Of a stretch of DNA of 64,000 nt, positions 43,495 to 52,866 are shown one piece after another (position 1 is the stretch's first letter; the number at the start of each line of letters is the position of its first letter). The position numbers and the translations under genes were made by a program. The DNA is from RYN-230 sp963760405. GTDB taxonomy: Bacteria > Actinomycetota > Actinomycetes > Streptosporangiales > Streptosporangiaceae. The notes below the pieces were generated by a model. The model was not told where the DNA came from. It searched no databases and saw only the letters and a program-made list of their open reading frames with translations. The stretch is taken from assembly GCA_963760405.1 (NCBI GenBank), contig CAVXCV010000004.1:248001-312000 (forward strand), in the 5' to 3' direction.

Positions 43495-43893
43495 ATGCGC
43501 CGTCAGCCACAGCCGTACCTGCGAGGCGAGCTCGCCGTCGTGATCGACTGCGCCAGCCTGGACCGGGCCGCCGAATTCTGGGCGGCCGCCCTGGGGTATG
43601 TCCGGCACGGCGATGCGTCGGGCCGCTATCTCAGCCTGCTGCCCGCCGATGGCGGCGGCGTCGAGATACTCCTGCAGCAGGTACCCGAGGGCAAGGCCGG
43701 TAAGACCCGGGTTCACCTCGACCTGCGTACCCGTGATCTCGAGCCCGAACTGGACCGGCTGATCCGTCTCGGTGCCCACGTCCTCACCGGGCAGCCGCTC
43801 GTCGAGCATGGCTGGCGCTGGCACGTGCTGGCCGACCCGGACGGCAACGAGTTCTGCGCGTTGCAGCCCCCGGACTCCTACTGGCCGTCCTAG
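43495..43893 (+). CDS. VOC-superfamily (glyoxalase-like) protein
   Basis: 132 residues with two beta-alpha-beta-beta-beta units: LAVVIDCASLDRAAEFWAAA, LGYVRHGDASGRYLSLLPA; then 'VHLDLRTRDLEPELDRLIRLG' and WHVLADPDGNEFCALQPP. The closing 'DPDGNEFCAL' is the usual VOC signature. It may be a small-molecule binding or antibiotic/aldehyde-handling protein. ATG 43495 is taken; GTG 43480 would add five residues. Confidence 0.8.
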   Translation: MRRQPQPYLRGELAVVIDCASLDRAAEFWAAALGYVRHGDASGRYLSLLPADGGGVEILLQQVPEGKAGKTRVHLDLRTRDLEPELDRLIRLGAHVLTGQPLVEHGWRWHVLADPDGNEFCALQPPDSYWPS

Positions 43894-43908
43894 CGAGGTC
43901 CCCGCGTC

Positions 43909-44010
43909 ATGGCGGAAAATCAGCAGCTGCACCGCGAGCTCGATCGCCTGTGCCACCTGCTCCGCGAGCACGGCATCGAGCCAGACGGCGGCGCCGCTCG
44001 AACCGCCTGA
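43909..44010 (+). CDS. Possible small protein (33 aa)
   Basis: ATG 43909 reads MAENQQLHRELDRLCHLLRE and ends DGGAARTA. The first 20 residues would form an amphipathic, coiled-coil-like helix. GAGG lies about 13 bases ahead, somewhat far. It fits between the VOC and metallo-beta-lactamase genes on the same strand. Coding status uncertain. Confidence 0.3.
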   Translation: MAENQQLHRELDRLCHLLREHGIEPDGGAARTA

Positions 44011-44089
44011 GGCGGTAGCGGCCGGCGATCGCCGTGACGTCCTGATCCCAGTTCGGGTACTGCGGCCCGGCTGCGGGAAGGAGAACAGC

Positions 44090-45058
44090 GTGACAGGCGA
44101 CACCGTGCTGGGCTACCGGCGCCCCGCCATGCTGGGCGGCCAGCTGAACTCCGATCCCGACGCCCTCACCATCCGCTGGTACGGGACGTCCAACTACGAG
44201 CTCAACTTCCGGGACCGGGTCGTGCTCCTCGACACCTACTACGACCGCGGCCCGCGCATGCGCGGGCTCGGCTTCCGGCCTGACGAGGTGGTCCGGGCCG
44301 ACGCCGTGCTGATCGGGCACCCGCACTACGATCACATCTCCGACGCGGCCCAGGTCGCAGTGCAGACCAGGGCGCCGGTGGTGGTGCATCCCCTCGGCGC
44401 CGACGTGCTGACCCGGGGCGGGCTGGATGCCGCCCGGATCGTTGCGGTGACCGGGCTGGGCGACGGTGAGCTGCTGGAGTTCCCTGAGTTCACCCTCCGC
44501 GTCATCCGCGGGATCCACGCCGACCTCGGCCACCCGGAGCAGCAGCTGAGCCTGGAGGCGCTGCGCCAGGCCCGCGAGGTGTGGGAGCGGGACGAGCCGC
44601 CACTGAGCAGCGAGGAACAGGCCTACGCCGCTGCGGTGCAGCAGCGCGGCAACTGGGCGCCGGAGGTCTTCACCGAGGGGACCATGTGCCTGGTCATCGA
44701 CATCGACGGGTACCGGATCGTGTACCGGGACAGCGGCGGCCCGGTCAGCGCCGAGGAACGGGCCTTTTTCGCCGCCAGCCCAGGCTGCGACCTCGCCATC
44801 GTGGGCTTCGTCGGCCGCCCGCTGGTCCGCCGCCAGCTCAGCGAGGCGACGATGCCGCTCATCGAGACCTATCAGCCCCGGGCTGTCATCCCCTGTCACC
44901 ATGACGACCTGTACCCGGTCTTCATCGACATGCCCACCGAACCGCTCAAGATGCAGGTGCATGAGCGGCTGCCCGCGGCCAGCACCATCCAGCCGGTCTA
45001 CGTCGAGCCGGTCACGATCGGCCTCAAGTCGCAGCTCATCACCATCGGCGACGGCTAA
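44090..45058 (+). CDS. Metallo-beta-lactamase-fold hydrolase (UlaG-like)
   Basis: 322 residues from GTG 44090, with AAGGAGA at ideal spacing. The metal motif is HPHYDH in LIGHPHYDHISDAAQV (HxHxDH), with DTYYDRGPRMRG earlier and a late His in VIPCHHDDLYPVF. The start TIRWYGTSNYELNFRDRVVL fits L-ascorbate-6-phosphate-lactonase-like (UlaG) members rather than antibiotic beta-lactamases. Substrate unknown. Confidence 0.85.
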   Translation: MTGDTVLGYRRPAMLGGQLNSDPDALTIRWYGTSNYELNFRDRVVLLDTYYDRGPRMRGLGFRPDEVVRADAVLIGHPHYDHISDAAQVAVQTRAPVVVHPLGADVLTRGGLDAARIVAVTGLGDGELLEFPEFTLRVIRGIHADLGHPEQQLSLEALRQAREVWERDEPPLSSEEQAYAAAVQQRGNWAPEVFTEGTMCLVIDIDGYRIVYRDSGGPVSAEERAFFAASPGCDLAIVGFVGRPLVRRQLSEATMPLIETYQPRAVIPCHHDDLYPVFIDMPTEPLKMQVHERLPAASTIQPVYVEPVTIGLKSQLITIGDG

Positions 45059-45119
45059 GGCCAGCGCAGGCCCTGCGTCTGCCGAGGCTGATGGGGTCGC
45101 CCGCGGGGCCTCTTCCCCA

Positions 45120-45166
45120 CTATGTGGTGGCTTTTTCGCACATATGATGCGCTCCCCACCACGTTG
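45120..45166. repeat. 47-nt hairpin element, copy A
   Basis: Starts CTATGTGGTGGC and ends CCCACCACGTTG; the outer arms TGTGGTGG/CCCACCAC pair, and an inner stem CGCA/TGCG closes a 7-base loop CATATGA. The same 47-nt layout occurs at 62357 with a different but still paired inner stem. It lies 61 bp after the MBL-fold gene and 155 bp before the MmcQ/YjbR gene. Confidence 0.75.
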
Positions 45167-45321
45167 GCCGTCGGCCGCCTCGTGCTTGGGGCGGGTGGGG
45201 GTCGGGTGGTGGGTGGTGGGGGTGAGGCTGGGCCGGGGAACGGCTCCGGGGGCTCCGGGCTCGGGCCGCGCCGCGGCCTGGGCGGTGCGTATGCTGGCAA
45301 CGCGATCCGGGAGGGACCTCG

Positions 45322-45717
45322 ATGGCTGACGCCGACGACGTACGCCGCCTCGCGCTGGCCCTGCCTGGCGTGGTGGAGATCGACAGCGACGGCTTCGACT
45401 TCCGGGTGGCCGATAAGGGTTTCATCTGGTCCTACCCCGAGCGCAGTCCGGGCCAGCGGCGCGTCATCCGGACCGACATCGCGGTGCTGTTCGTCGGGGA
45501 CGAAGCGGAGAAGCAGGCTCTCCTCCTCGGCGAGCCCGAGCTCTTCTTCACCACCCCCGGTTATGACGGCTGGCCGCTGGTGCTGCTGCGGCTGGCCCAG
45601 GTGGACGTCCAGCGCCTGACCGAGCTCGTGACCGACGCGTGGCGGATGCGCGCCCCGGACGCGCTGGCCGGCGAGCACCACGAGCCCGGCGGCTTCGCGA
45701 GCGCTGAGCCGGGCTGA
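45322..45717 (+). CDS. MmcQ/YjbR-family protein
   Basis: 131 residues: DDVRRLALALPGVVEIDSDG, FDFRVADKGFIWSYPERS, 'ELFFTTPGYDGWPLVLLRLA', ELVTDAWRMRAPDALAGEH. This is the DUF419 CyaY-like DNA-binding fold of MmcQ/YjbR proteins, common small proteins of unknown role. GGGAGGGA precedes the ATG. Confidence 0.85.
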   Translation: MADADDVRRLALALPGVVEIDSDGFDFRVADKGFIWSYPERSPGQRRVIRTDIAVLFVGDEAEKQALLLGEPELFFTTPGYDGWPLVLLRLAQVDVQRLTELVTDAWRMRAPDALAGEHHEPGGFASAEPG

Positions 45718-45894
45718 CCGGGCTCGGTCAGCGCCCGGTCCGCGGCCTGGCTGTCCGGTCCGCATGCCGTGCTGAACCGTAGACGGCCCAGCGGCGGCTG
45801 ACTCATCGCCGGTTCGCTGACGAGACCCAGCCGCGATCGTAGGGTGAAGATCAGCGCCCCTGGACGGTGACCATGCCGAGCCCACGGAGGACCG

Positions 45895-46614
45895 ATGACG
45901 GACGCGACCATCCCGGCCAGCCACGGTAACCTGCCCGCGTACCTGGCCACCCCGCCGTCGCCAGGGCCATGGCCGGGCGTGGTGGTCATCCACGACGCGA
46001 TGGGCATGGGCCAGGACGTGCGTCACCAGGCCGACTGGCTCGCCAGCGAGGGCTACCTGTCGGTCGCGCCGGACCTGTTCTTCTGGGGTCGGCGGACGAC
46101 CTGCCTGCGCAGCACGTTCAGCGACCTGAGGCGCCGGTCAGGACGGGCCTTCGACGACGTGGAAGCGGTCCGCGGCTGGCTTACCCAGCAGCCTGGCTGC
46201 TCCGGCCGGGCCGGCGTGATCGGCTTCTGCATGGCCGGCGGCTTCGCCCTGCTGCTGGCCCTGGATCACGGATTCAGCGTAGCCAGCGTCAACTACGGCC
46301 AGGTGCCCAAAGACGCCGCCGACCTGCTGGCCCCGGCCTGCCCGATCGTGGGCAGCTTCGGCGCCCGGGACCTCACCCTGCGCGGCGCTGCTGCCCGCCT
46401 CGACAGCGCGCTGACCACGGCCGGGGTGGAGCATGACGTCAAGGAGTACCCGGCCGCGGGGCACGGGTTCCTGAACGATCACGAAGGGGCCGGCGACCGG
46501 ATCCCGGCCATGGTGAAGCTGACGTCGCCCATCATGCGATACGGCCCGCACGAGCCATCAGCCCAGGATGCGCGCAGGCGCATCACCGAGTTCTTCGCCA
46601 CTCACCTGAAGTAA
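45895..46614 (+). CDS. Dienelactone hydrolase family protein
   Basis: 239 residues. Nucleophile Cys112 in VIGFCMAGGFALLL, acid Asp159 in GSFGARDLTLRG, His190 in AAGHGFLND: the Cys-Asp-His triad of dienelactone hydrolases. Early strand VVVIHDAMGMGQDVRHQADW. In aromatic degradation it opens dienelactone to maleylacetate; other members act on simple esters. GGAGGA precedes the ATG. Confidence 0.87.
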   Translation: MTDATIPASHGNLPAYLATPPSPGPWPGVVVIHDAMGMGQDVRHQADWLASEGYLSVAPDLFFWGRRTTCLRSTFSDLRRRSGRAFDDVEAVRGWLTQQPGCSGRAGVIGFCMAGGFALLLALDHGFSVASVNYGQVPKDAADLLAPACPIVGSFGARDLTLRGAAARLDSALTTAGVEHDVKEYPAAGHGFLNDHEGAGDRIPAMVKLTSPIMRYGPHEPSAQDARRRITEFFATHLK

Positions 46615-46690
46615 CCCATCCAGACCGCCGCCACCCGCAGCACGGCCGGCCGCGACGCTGCGGCCTGCCGCCCTGCCGTGGGCGCCTGCG

Positions 46691-46777
46691 CTAGCGGAGC
46701 CAGCGCAGCAGCCGCCCCAGCACCCGCCACACCACCAAGGTCACCCGCACGGCCAGGAGCCGGTTCAGCAGTTTCAT
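46691..46777 (-). CDS. Short cationic hydrophobic peptide ORF (28 aa)
   Basis: ATG 46777 is preceded by GAGGA at good spacing. The peptide begins MKLLNRLLAVRVTLVVWRVL and ends GRLLRWLR: Leu/Val/Trp-rich with eight Arg/Lys and no acidic residue, so it would form a cationic amphipathic or membrane-bound helix. In-frame ATGs at 46789 and 46798 could extend it. It sits in a 335-bp gap that otherwise holds nothing I can name. Expression is unproven. Confidence 0.4.
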   Translation of the reverse strand: MKLLNRLLAVRVTLVVWRVLGRLLRWLR

Positions 46778-46949
46778 GAGCGTCCTCATGCCTGCCATGG
46801 TGGCCTGTCAGCGGGCCCCTGGCTATGGGCCCGGCACCCCTTTCCGGGTAGACCTACGTCCACCGGTACCAGCCGGTCACCGCCGGGTGCTGGCCGTCCT
46901 GCGCTACCTCGGGTCCTGAGCGGCACGCCGCCGGGCAGGCCGGACCGTG

Positions 46950-47552
46950 TCAGCTGACCGCGGTCACCGCCTGGATGATGAGCGCCCGCACCGGATGCCA
47001 GGCCAGCGAGTGCAGGCCCGCCGCGGCCAGCAGCCGGGACGCCCGCCGTTTCGTGCGTGCCTTGCCCCGGCGGCTGCCCGCCAGGGTGGTGGGCAGCAAC
47101 CACACCGAGAACTGGTCCACCAGCACCAGCCGGCCGCCGGGCGCCAGGACCCGGGCGCACTCGGCCAGCCCGGCCTGCTGGTCTGCCCAGTGGTCGAACG
47201 AGGTCGTGCTCACCACCAGGTCGAAGGTATCCGCGGCCCAGGGCAGCTGCTCGGCGGTGCCCACCGAGAGGCTCAGCCGCCCGTCACTGGCCCCGGCCCG
47301 GGCGGCGTCGATCATCGCCGGCGCGGCGTCGATCCCGGCCAGTTCCGTGGCCTGGGGCGCCCGGGCGGCCAGCTGGCGGAGCAGGTAGCCGGTTCCGCAC
47401 CCTACGTCAAGGACGCGCGAGGGCCCGGGTAGGCAGCTGAGCGCCAGGTCAGCGGTGCGATCGGCGATCTGGTGGTGCAGCCGGCCGCGCCAGCCCTGGT
47501 CATAGCCGGGTGCACGGCGGCCGAACGCCGCCACATCACGATCGTGGGCCAT
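46950..47552 (-). CDS. SAM-dependent methyltransferase (class I)
   Basis: 200 residues. Motif I is VLDVGCGTGYLLRQLAAR, the acidic end of strand 2 is 'LAGIDAAPAMIDAARAGA', and 'FDLVVSTTSFDHWADQQAGL' with LAPGGRLVLVDQFSV are motifs IV-V of the Methyltransf_11 type. Start ATG 47552 (MAHDRDVAAFGRRAPGYDQG). Substrate unknown. It is divergent from the hypothetical gene at 47613 with only 60 bp between. Confidence 0.85.
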   Translation of the reverse strand: MAHDRDVAAFGRRAPGYDQGWRGRLHHQIADRTADLALSCLPGPSRVLDVGCGTGYLLRQLAARAPQATELAGIDAAPAMIDAARAGASDGRLSLSVGTAEQLPWAADTFDLVVSTTSFDHWADQQAGLAECARVLAPGGRLVLVDQFSVWLLPTTLAGSRRGKARTKRRASRLLAAAGLHSLAWHPVRALIIQAVTAVS

Positions 47553-47612
47553 AGCCTGATCCTGGCATCCGCGGCATCGCGCGGGCCCAGTCGGCCCGGG
47601 TGGGGGCTGACG

Positions 47613-48485
47613 ATGTCGGCAGCGGGCCTTACCGTGGAACCCGTGATCCCAGTGCGCGTGCCGGAGCAGCTCAGCCCGGCCATCGTCCGCTCCCGCGAGC
47701 ACGTCGTGGCGGTACTCGCGCAGAGCCTCGACGAGGTGGGCCCGCACGGCCGGGCCGCGCTGGCCTGGGCGTGGGCGCTGACCGGCTCTCGGCCGTCCCC
47801 GGTAACGCTGTCGCTGGCGCCTGGCCGGCCGCCGTCGCGGGCCGAGCTGCTGGCCGAGGCCGCGGCCGAAGTCGAGGGATCCACCGCGCCGCCCGGGGTG
47901 CCAGCCGAGTTCCGTGACCAGCTGCGGGAGACGCGCGGTGTGCTGTCCTGGCTGGCCGGCGGGATCGACGAGATCCCGGTGCACGCGGGCGACCGCGGCC
48001 GGCTGATCGGCGCCCGCGGCGACTACGCCCGTACCGACGACGACATCCGGCAGGCCCGGGACTGCGCGGTGAGCGGGCTGGCCGCCGGGGACCTGCCCGA
48101 GCCCATGTCCGCGGCCGACGCCCGGCACCCCTGGCGCTGGGCGCCCAGCTGGATGAACGCCGCCTGGCTGCGCGGCGTCCGCGACCTGCTCGGCTGGGTC
48201 CTCGGCGACTGCCCGGGCTCGCCGCTGCGCGGGCGCAGCGGCGGCCTGCCCAGCACCTACGAACTCATCCACGAGGACGCGGCCGCTGGCGACGTGGTAC
48301 TGCAGGGCCGCCCGGGTGGCGTGCGGGTTGACCCGGACAGCTATCCGCCGCCGCAGTACGGCGAGGGCATCCAGGCCGCGATCCGCTGGCTGCGCGGCGA
48401 GATCACGGCCCCGCCCGTGGACGACGACGGGTGCAGCCCGTATGCCACCGGCCACCACCTGCAGGATCAGAATGACCCCGCCTGA
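47613..48485 (+). CDS. Hypothetical protein (290 aa)
   Basis: A soluble protein with no membrane segment. The N-terminal third is helical ('SREHVVAVLAQSLDEVGPHG'), followed by 'AEFRDQLRETRGVLSWLAGG' and a C-terminal part with many Trp (WRWAPSWMNAAWLRGVRDLL). I do not recognise the family. ATG 47613 is taken, with GGGGG ahead. It is followed by the GntR-ABC operon after 125 bp; a link is not shown. Confidence 0.6.
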   Translation: MSAAGLTVEPVIPVRVPEQLSPAIVRSREHVVAVLAQSLDEVGPHGRAALAWAWALTGSRPSPVTLSLAPGRPPSRAELLAEAAAEVEGSTAPPGVPAEFRDQLRETRGVLSWLAGGIDEIPVHAGDRGRLIGARGDYARTDDDIRQARDCAVSGLAAGDLPEPMSAADARHPWRWAPSWMNAAWLRGVRDLLGWVLGDCPGSPLRGRSGGLPSTYELIHEDAAAGDVVLQGRPGGVRVDPDSYPPPQYGEGIQAAIRWLRGEITAPPVDDDGCSPYATGHHLQDQNDPA

Positions 48486-48581
48486 GCCGCCACCCGCAGG
48501 ACCAGAATGCCCGCGGCCTGCCCATCCGGCGGGATCTCCGGGAACATGCTTGCGGAACGTGCTCAGCTATGCCTACCATCA

Positions 48582-48603
48582 TTCCACTAACCAATTAGTG
48601 GAA
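48582..48603. promoter_or_regulatory. Operator palindrome of the GntR-ABC operon
   Basis: TTCCACTAA and TTAGTGGAA, perfect 9-bp arms around CCAA, end 8 bases before the GntR-type gene's ATG. The AT-rich site, size and place fit a self-repressing YtrA-type regulator binding over the promoter/ribosome-site region. Confidence 0.7.
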
Positions 48604-48610
48604 GTGGGTT

Positions 48611-49003
48611 ATGATCGAGTTCCAGCTCGACAGCACATCGGGCGTGGCCACCTACCTCCAGCTGGTCCAGCAGGTGCACCAGGCGCTGCGGCTCGGCATG
48701 CTCGAGCCCGGCGACCGGCTGCCCACCGCCCAGCAGGTCGTCGCCCAGCTGGCCATCAACCCGAACACGGTGCTCAAGGCCTACCGCGACCTGGAGCGGG
48801 AAGGCCTGGTCCGGGCCCGGCCCGGCCAGGGCACGTTCGTGATCCGGTCGCTGCCCGGCACTGACGCGGCCACCCAGGCCCGGTTCCTGGCCACCATGAC
48901 CGGCTGGCTGCGCTCCGCCCGGGCGGCGGGTCTCGGCCCGGACGACATCGAGGCGATCTACCGCACCGCGGTCCGCAACTCGTTCACGGAGGGTGTCGCA
49001 TGA
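48611..49003 (+). CDS. GntR-family regulator, YtrA subfamily
   Basis: 130 residues: a GntR winged helix (YLQLVQQVHQALRLGMLEPG, DRLPTAQQVVAQLAINPNTV, 'LKAYRDLEREGLVRARPGQG') and only a short C-terminal helix pair, as in YtrA-type repressors that lie in ABC transporter operons. Its stop overlaps the ABC ATPase start (ATGA). Confidence 0.9.
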   Translation: MIEFQLDSTSGVATYLQLVQQVHQALRLGMLEPGDRLPTAQQVVAQLAINPNTVLKAYRDLEREGLVRARPGQGTFVIRSLPGTDAATQARFLATMTGWLRSARAAGLGPDDIEAIYRTAVRNSFTEGVA

Positions 49004-49929
49004 CCACCGCCCCTGGCCCGGCCCGGCCAGTGCCGGTGATCGAGACAAGCGGGCTCGGCAAGCGTTACCGGCACCGCTGGGCGCTGCGCGACTGCACGCT
49101 CACCATTCCCGCCGGGCGGGTCGTCGGGCTGGTCGGCCCGAACGGCGCGGGCAAGACCACACTGCTGCACCTGGCTGTCGGGCTGCTCGCGCCGACCGCC
49201 GGCACGATCACGCTCCTCGGCGGGCCGCCTGGCGGCAGCCCGGCGCAGCTCGGCCGGGTCGGCTTCGTGGCCCAGGACACCCCGGTGTACCCGGGACTGT
49301 CCATCGCCGACCATCTCCGGGCGGGTGCGTGGCTCAACCCGCGGTGGAACCACGACCTGGCCCGGCGCCGGATGGACCGGCTCGGCCTGGACCCGAAGCA
49401 GCGGGCCGGGTCGCTGTCCGGCGGCCAGCGGGCCCAGCTCGCGCTGACCCTGGCCATCGCCAAGCAGCCCGAACTGCTCATCCTGGACGAGCCGGTGGCC
49501 AGCCTCGACCCGCTGGCCCGGCGGGAGTTCCTGCAGGGCCTGATGGAGATCGTGGCCGAGCAGGGGGTGAGCGTGCTGCTCTCCTCGCACCTCATCGCCG
49601 ACCTGGAACGGGTCTGTGACTACCTGGTCATGCTGGTCGCCTCCCAGGTGCGGCTAGCCGGGGAGGTCAGCGTGCTGCTGGCGTCGCATCACCGGCTGAC
49701 CGGCCCGCGCCGCGACCCGCGCACCCTCCCGGCCGGCCAGCAGGTGATCGAGGAGAGCCACACCGACAAGCAGAGCACGCTGCTGGTCCGCACCGACGCC
49801 CCGGTGCACGACCCGGCCTGGGCGGTCACCCCGGTCAGCCTGGAGGACCTGGTGCTGGCCTACCTGGGCTGGGTGCCCGGCACCGGCACCCAGGCCGCCC
49901 GCCGGCCGGGACTGGAGGTCGTTTCATGA
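49000..49929 (+). CDS. ABC transporter ATP-binding protein
   Basis: 309 residues. Walker A GPNGAGKTT, Q-loop VGFVAQDTPVYPGLS, signature LSGGQRAQL, Walker B 'PELLILDEPVASLDPLARRE', and the H-loop SSHLIADLERVCDYL. It matches the YtrB-like/export ATPases. It overlaps the regulator by 4 bp and the permease by 4 bp, so the three are one operon. Confidence 0.93.
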   Translation: MTTAPGPARPVPVIETSGLGKRYRHRWALRDCTLTIPAGRVVGLVGPNGAGKTTLLHLAVGLLAPTAGTITLLGGPPGGSPAQLGRVGFVAQDTPVYPGLSIADHLRAGAWLNPRWNHDLARRRMDRLGLDPKQRAGSLSGGQRAQLALTLAIAKQPELLILDEPVASLDPLARREFLQGLMEIVAEQGVSVLLSSHLIADLERVCDYLVMLVASQVRLAGEVSVLLASHHRLTGPRRDPRTLPAGQQVIEESHTDKQSTLLVRTDAPVHDPAWAVTPVSLEDLVLAYLGWVPGTGTQAARRPGLEVVS

Positions 49930-50969
49930 TCCGGTTCACCTGCCTGCAATTCCGTGCCCAGGCTGTGGTGGCGGCCGGCCTGCTGGCGGTCCTCGCCATC
50001 GCCCTGGCGGTGACCGGCCCGCAGCTGGCCCACCTGTATGCCACCAGTGGGCTCGCGGCCTGCCCGGCCCACGGTGACTGCGCCTCGCTGGCCAGTGCGT
50101 TCCTGAACAAGCTGGCCGCCGGGAAGGCCGACATGATCCTCTACTTCCTCGGCCTCGGGGTGGTGTTCATCGGGCCGGCCATCATCGGGATGTTCTGGGG
50201 CGCGCCGCTGATCGCCCGGGAGTTCGAGGCCCGCACCCTCCGGCTGGCGTGGAGCCAGGGCGTCACCCGCAACCGGTGGTTGGCCGTTAAGCTCGGTGTT
50301 GTCGGCCTGGCCAGCATGGCCACGGCTGGCCTGCTCAGCCTCATGCTGACCTGGTGGTCCGGCCCGCTGGACCGGGCGGGCGCGCTGAAAGGCAATGACA
50401 GCTTCAGCTTCGGCCGGCTCGCCCCGGTGCTGTTCGCCACCCGGGGCATCACCCCGGTCGGCTACGCCGCGTTCGCCTTCGCCCTGGGTGCCGCGGCCGG
50501 GGTGCTGATCCGGCGCACCGTGCCCGCCATGGGCGTCACCCTGGCCGGCTTCGCCATCGTCCAGCTCGTCTGGCCTAACCTGATCCGGCCGCACCTCGTC
50601 CCGCCGGTCCATGCCACCGTGGCGCTCACGGCCGCGAACATCCCCTCGCTGGGGGTCGCCAGCGGTGGCACGATCGGGGTGAACCCGCCCGCCTCGGCCA
50701 CCGGGTCCGGGGCCTGGGTCCTGTCCACTCAGACCCTCGACCGGGCCGGCCACCTGTTCAACGTCGCGACCGTCCGGGCCTGCCAGGGCAGCGATTTCAC
50801 GGCCTGCCAGGCCGCGCTCGGCCCGCTGCACCTGCGCGACGTGCTCACCGAGCAGCCGGTCAGCCGCTTCTGGGCCCTGCAGTGGTACGAGACCGGGCTG
50901 TTCATCCTCCTCGCCGCGGCGCTGGCCGGGTTCTGCGCCTGGTGGCTCAGCCGCCGCCGGGTCGCCTGA
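49926..50969 (+). CDS. ABC transporter permease
   Basis: 347 residues with about six membrane segments: VVAAGLLAVLAIALAVTGPQ, 'ILYFLGLGVVFIGPAIIGMF', LGVVGLASMATAGLLSLMLT, 'YAAFAFALGAAAGVLIRRT', PAMGVTLAGFAIVQLVW and 'GLFILLAAALAGFCAWWLSRR'. The motif 'WGAPLIAREFEARTLRLAWSQG' fits ABC-2-type exporters. Substance moved is unknown; the YtrA-type context suggests cell-envelope stress or antibiotic export. Confidence 0.88.
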   Translation: MIRFTCLQFRAQAVVAAGLLAVLAIALAVTGPQLAHLYATSGLAACPAHGDCASLASAFLNKLAAGKADMILYFLGLGVVFIGPAIIGMFWGAPLIAREFEARTLRLAWSQGVTRNRWLAVKLGVVGLASMATAGLLSLMLTWWSGPLDRAGALKGNDSFSFGRLAPVLFATRGITPVGYAAFAFALGAAAGVLIRRTVPAMGVTLAGFAIVQLVWPNLIRPHLVPPVHATVALTAANIPSLGVASGGTIGVNPPASATGSGAWVLSTQTLDRAGHLFNVATVRACQGSDFTACQAALGPLHLRDVLTEQPVSRFWALQWYETGLFILLAAALAGFCAWWLSRRRVA

Positions 50970-50989
50970 CCAGGCCGCCCGGCGGGCGG

Positions 50990-52866
50990 TCAGGGTGCGG
51001 TGGCGCGCATCTGCACCGTGGTGCCAGCCTCGCCGGAGGTGATGACCACGTCCCGCATGGTCGCCCGGATGAGTTTCAGGCCGTTGCCGCGGTACTGGAC
51101 CTGCCGGGGCGTCCGCCACCGGCCCCGGTCGGCCACGGTGATCCGGATGTCGCCGCCACTGACCACGACCCGCAGCCGGACCGTGCCGCCGGGGGAGTCG
51201 CGGTAACCGTGCTCGATCGCGTTGGCGCAGGCCTCGCAGGCGGCGATCATGACATCCTGGGGAAGCATGCCGGTCAGGCTCAGCTGGCGGAGCCAGCCGC
51301 GGAGCTGCCGCCGCACGGCCGCCAGCTCGTCCGGCTCAGCCGCGAACTCGATGTCCAGCGGCGCGGGCCGGGAGTAGAGCAGCACCGCCACGTCGTCCTC
51401 GTAGCCGTGGTCCGGGGCGAGCTCGGTCATGACCTGCTCCGCGAGGTCATCCACCGGGGTGGTGCGGGCCGCCGCCCGGAGCAGCGCGCGGGCCTGCCCG
51501 GTGGCGGCGTCCAGGCCGCGGCGGCGGCGCTCGACCAGCCCGTCGGTGTACAGCAGCAGGGTGCCGCCCAGCGGGACCTGGGCTACGGCCTGGCTCCGCG
51601 GGCGCTCCGGGGCCAGCGCCAGCGCCAGCGACCTGCCCTGGTCAAGGAGTTCGGTCCGGCCGTCCGGCCCGGCCAGGATCCCGGGCGGATGGCCGGCGCT
51701 GGCGTAGGTGAGGCGGCCGGTGGCGGGGTCGAGCACGCCGCAGAACACGGTGCTGCACAGCGCGTCCGGGATGAGGGCGGCGAACCGGTCCAGCGCGGTC
51801 AGCGCCTGGGCCGGCCCCTCGGACTGCAGCAGCAGCGCCCGGCAGGCGCTGCGCAGCTGGCCCATCACGCTGGCCGCGGCCAGCCCGCGCCCGACGCAGT
51901 CGCCCACGATCAGGCCGATCTGGCCGCCAGCCAGCTCCGCCACGTCGTACCAGTCCCCGCCGACCTCCAGCGGGGGAGTGGCGGGCTCGTACCGGACCGC
52001 GAATCCCGGCGGCAGCCTGGCCGGGCCGAGCATGGCGTGCTGCAGGCTGAGGGCGACCTCGCGCTGCTGATCCAGCAGGCGCACCCGGTTCAGCGCCTGG
52101 CCGAGGCGGCCGCACAGCAGCGCCAGCAGGGTCCGGTCTTCCGGCCCGAACGGCGGGCGGCCGTCGAGATCGAGCCAGATAGCGGTCACGCTGCCGGGAT
52201 ATTCGAGGGTAGTGCCCGCCCCAGCGGGTGCGCTCAGGGCGGTGATGTGCAGCAGCGGCTGGTCCTGCAGCGACTCGATGGCCTGGCGGACCGGCCCGGG
52301 CAGCTGCTCCCAGTCGCCGCCCGGCGGAGCCGAGCCCAGTACCGCTGGCGCGGTCCCGCTCCAGGTGACCGCCAGGGCGCGGGGCGCATCCCAGTGCCCG
52401 CGCAGTTCCGCCAGGCCAGCCTGGAGCACGCTGTCGTGCGTGACCTCCTGGGACAGTCGGCTGGTCATCGCGGCCACCGCCGCTTCCCGCTGGGCGGCCA
52501 GCCGCTCCGCGGATATGTCCCGGAGCGTGCCGACCAGCATCCGGCCGCGGCCGTCTGGATCATCGACCGCAGCGTAAGTCATCGCGGCCCAGATCCGGTG
52601 CCCGTCCCGGTGCCGCAGCGGCAGCACGCAACTGCCGCTCGGTTCTTGCTGCATGCGCGCGTACGTCCCGGCGACGAGCTGGTAGCCGTCCGGGTCGGCG
52701 GCCGGGTCCGGCCACCACGGACGGGGCAGCCCGGGCAGCGCATCCTGCGCGCCGTAGCCCAGGATCGCGCGGAACGCCGGGTTGGCCTCGATCAGCGCGC
52801 CGCCTGAATCGACGATGAAGAAGCCTTCCTGGAGCGACTCGGTCAGCGCTGACCGCCACCGGGAGT
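50990..52866 (-). CDS. SpoIIE-type phosphatase half of a hybrid sensor protein (PAS-GAF-PP2C-HATPase)
   Basis: This is the continuation, in another frame, of the kinase upstream. It reads HSRWRSALTESLQEGFFIVD (PAS), a GAF domain (LLALLCGRLGQALNRVRLLD at its end), the PP2C-like SpoIIE domain (PPLEVGGDWYDVAELAGGQI, GLIVGDCVGRGLAAASVMGQ, ASAGHPPGILAGPDGRT, YTDGLVERRRRGLDAATG, DDVAVLLYSRP) and a C-terminal HATPase (ACEACANAIEHGYRDSPGG) like anti-sigma serine kinases. It would dephosphorylate STAS proteins; a STAS gene lies just beyond the kinase start. An internal ATG at 52654 could allow separate expression. Confidence 0.8.

Noticed and set aside
44090..45058. Class B beta-lactamase
   Set aside because: The HxHxDH site is common to the whole fold; the N-terminus and overall pattern fit UlaG-like lactonases.
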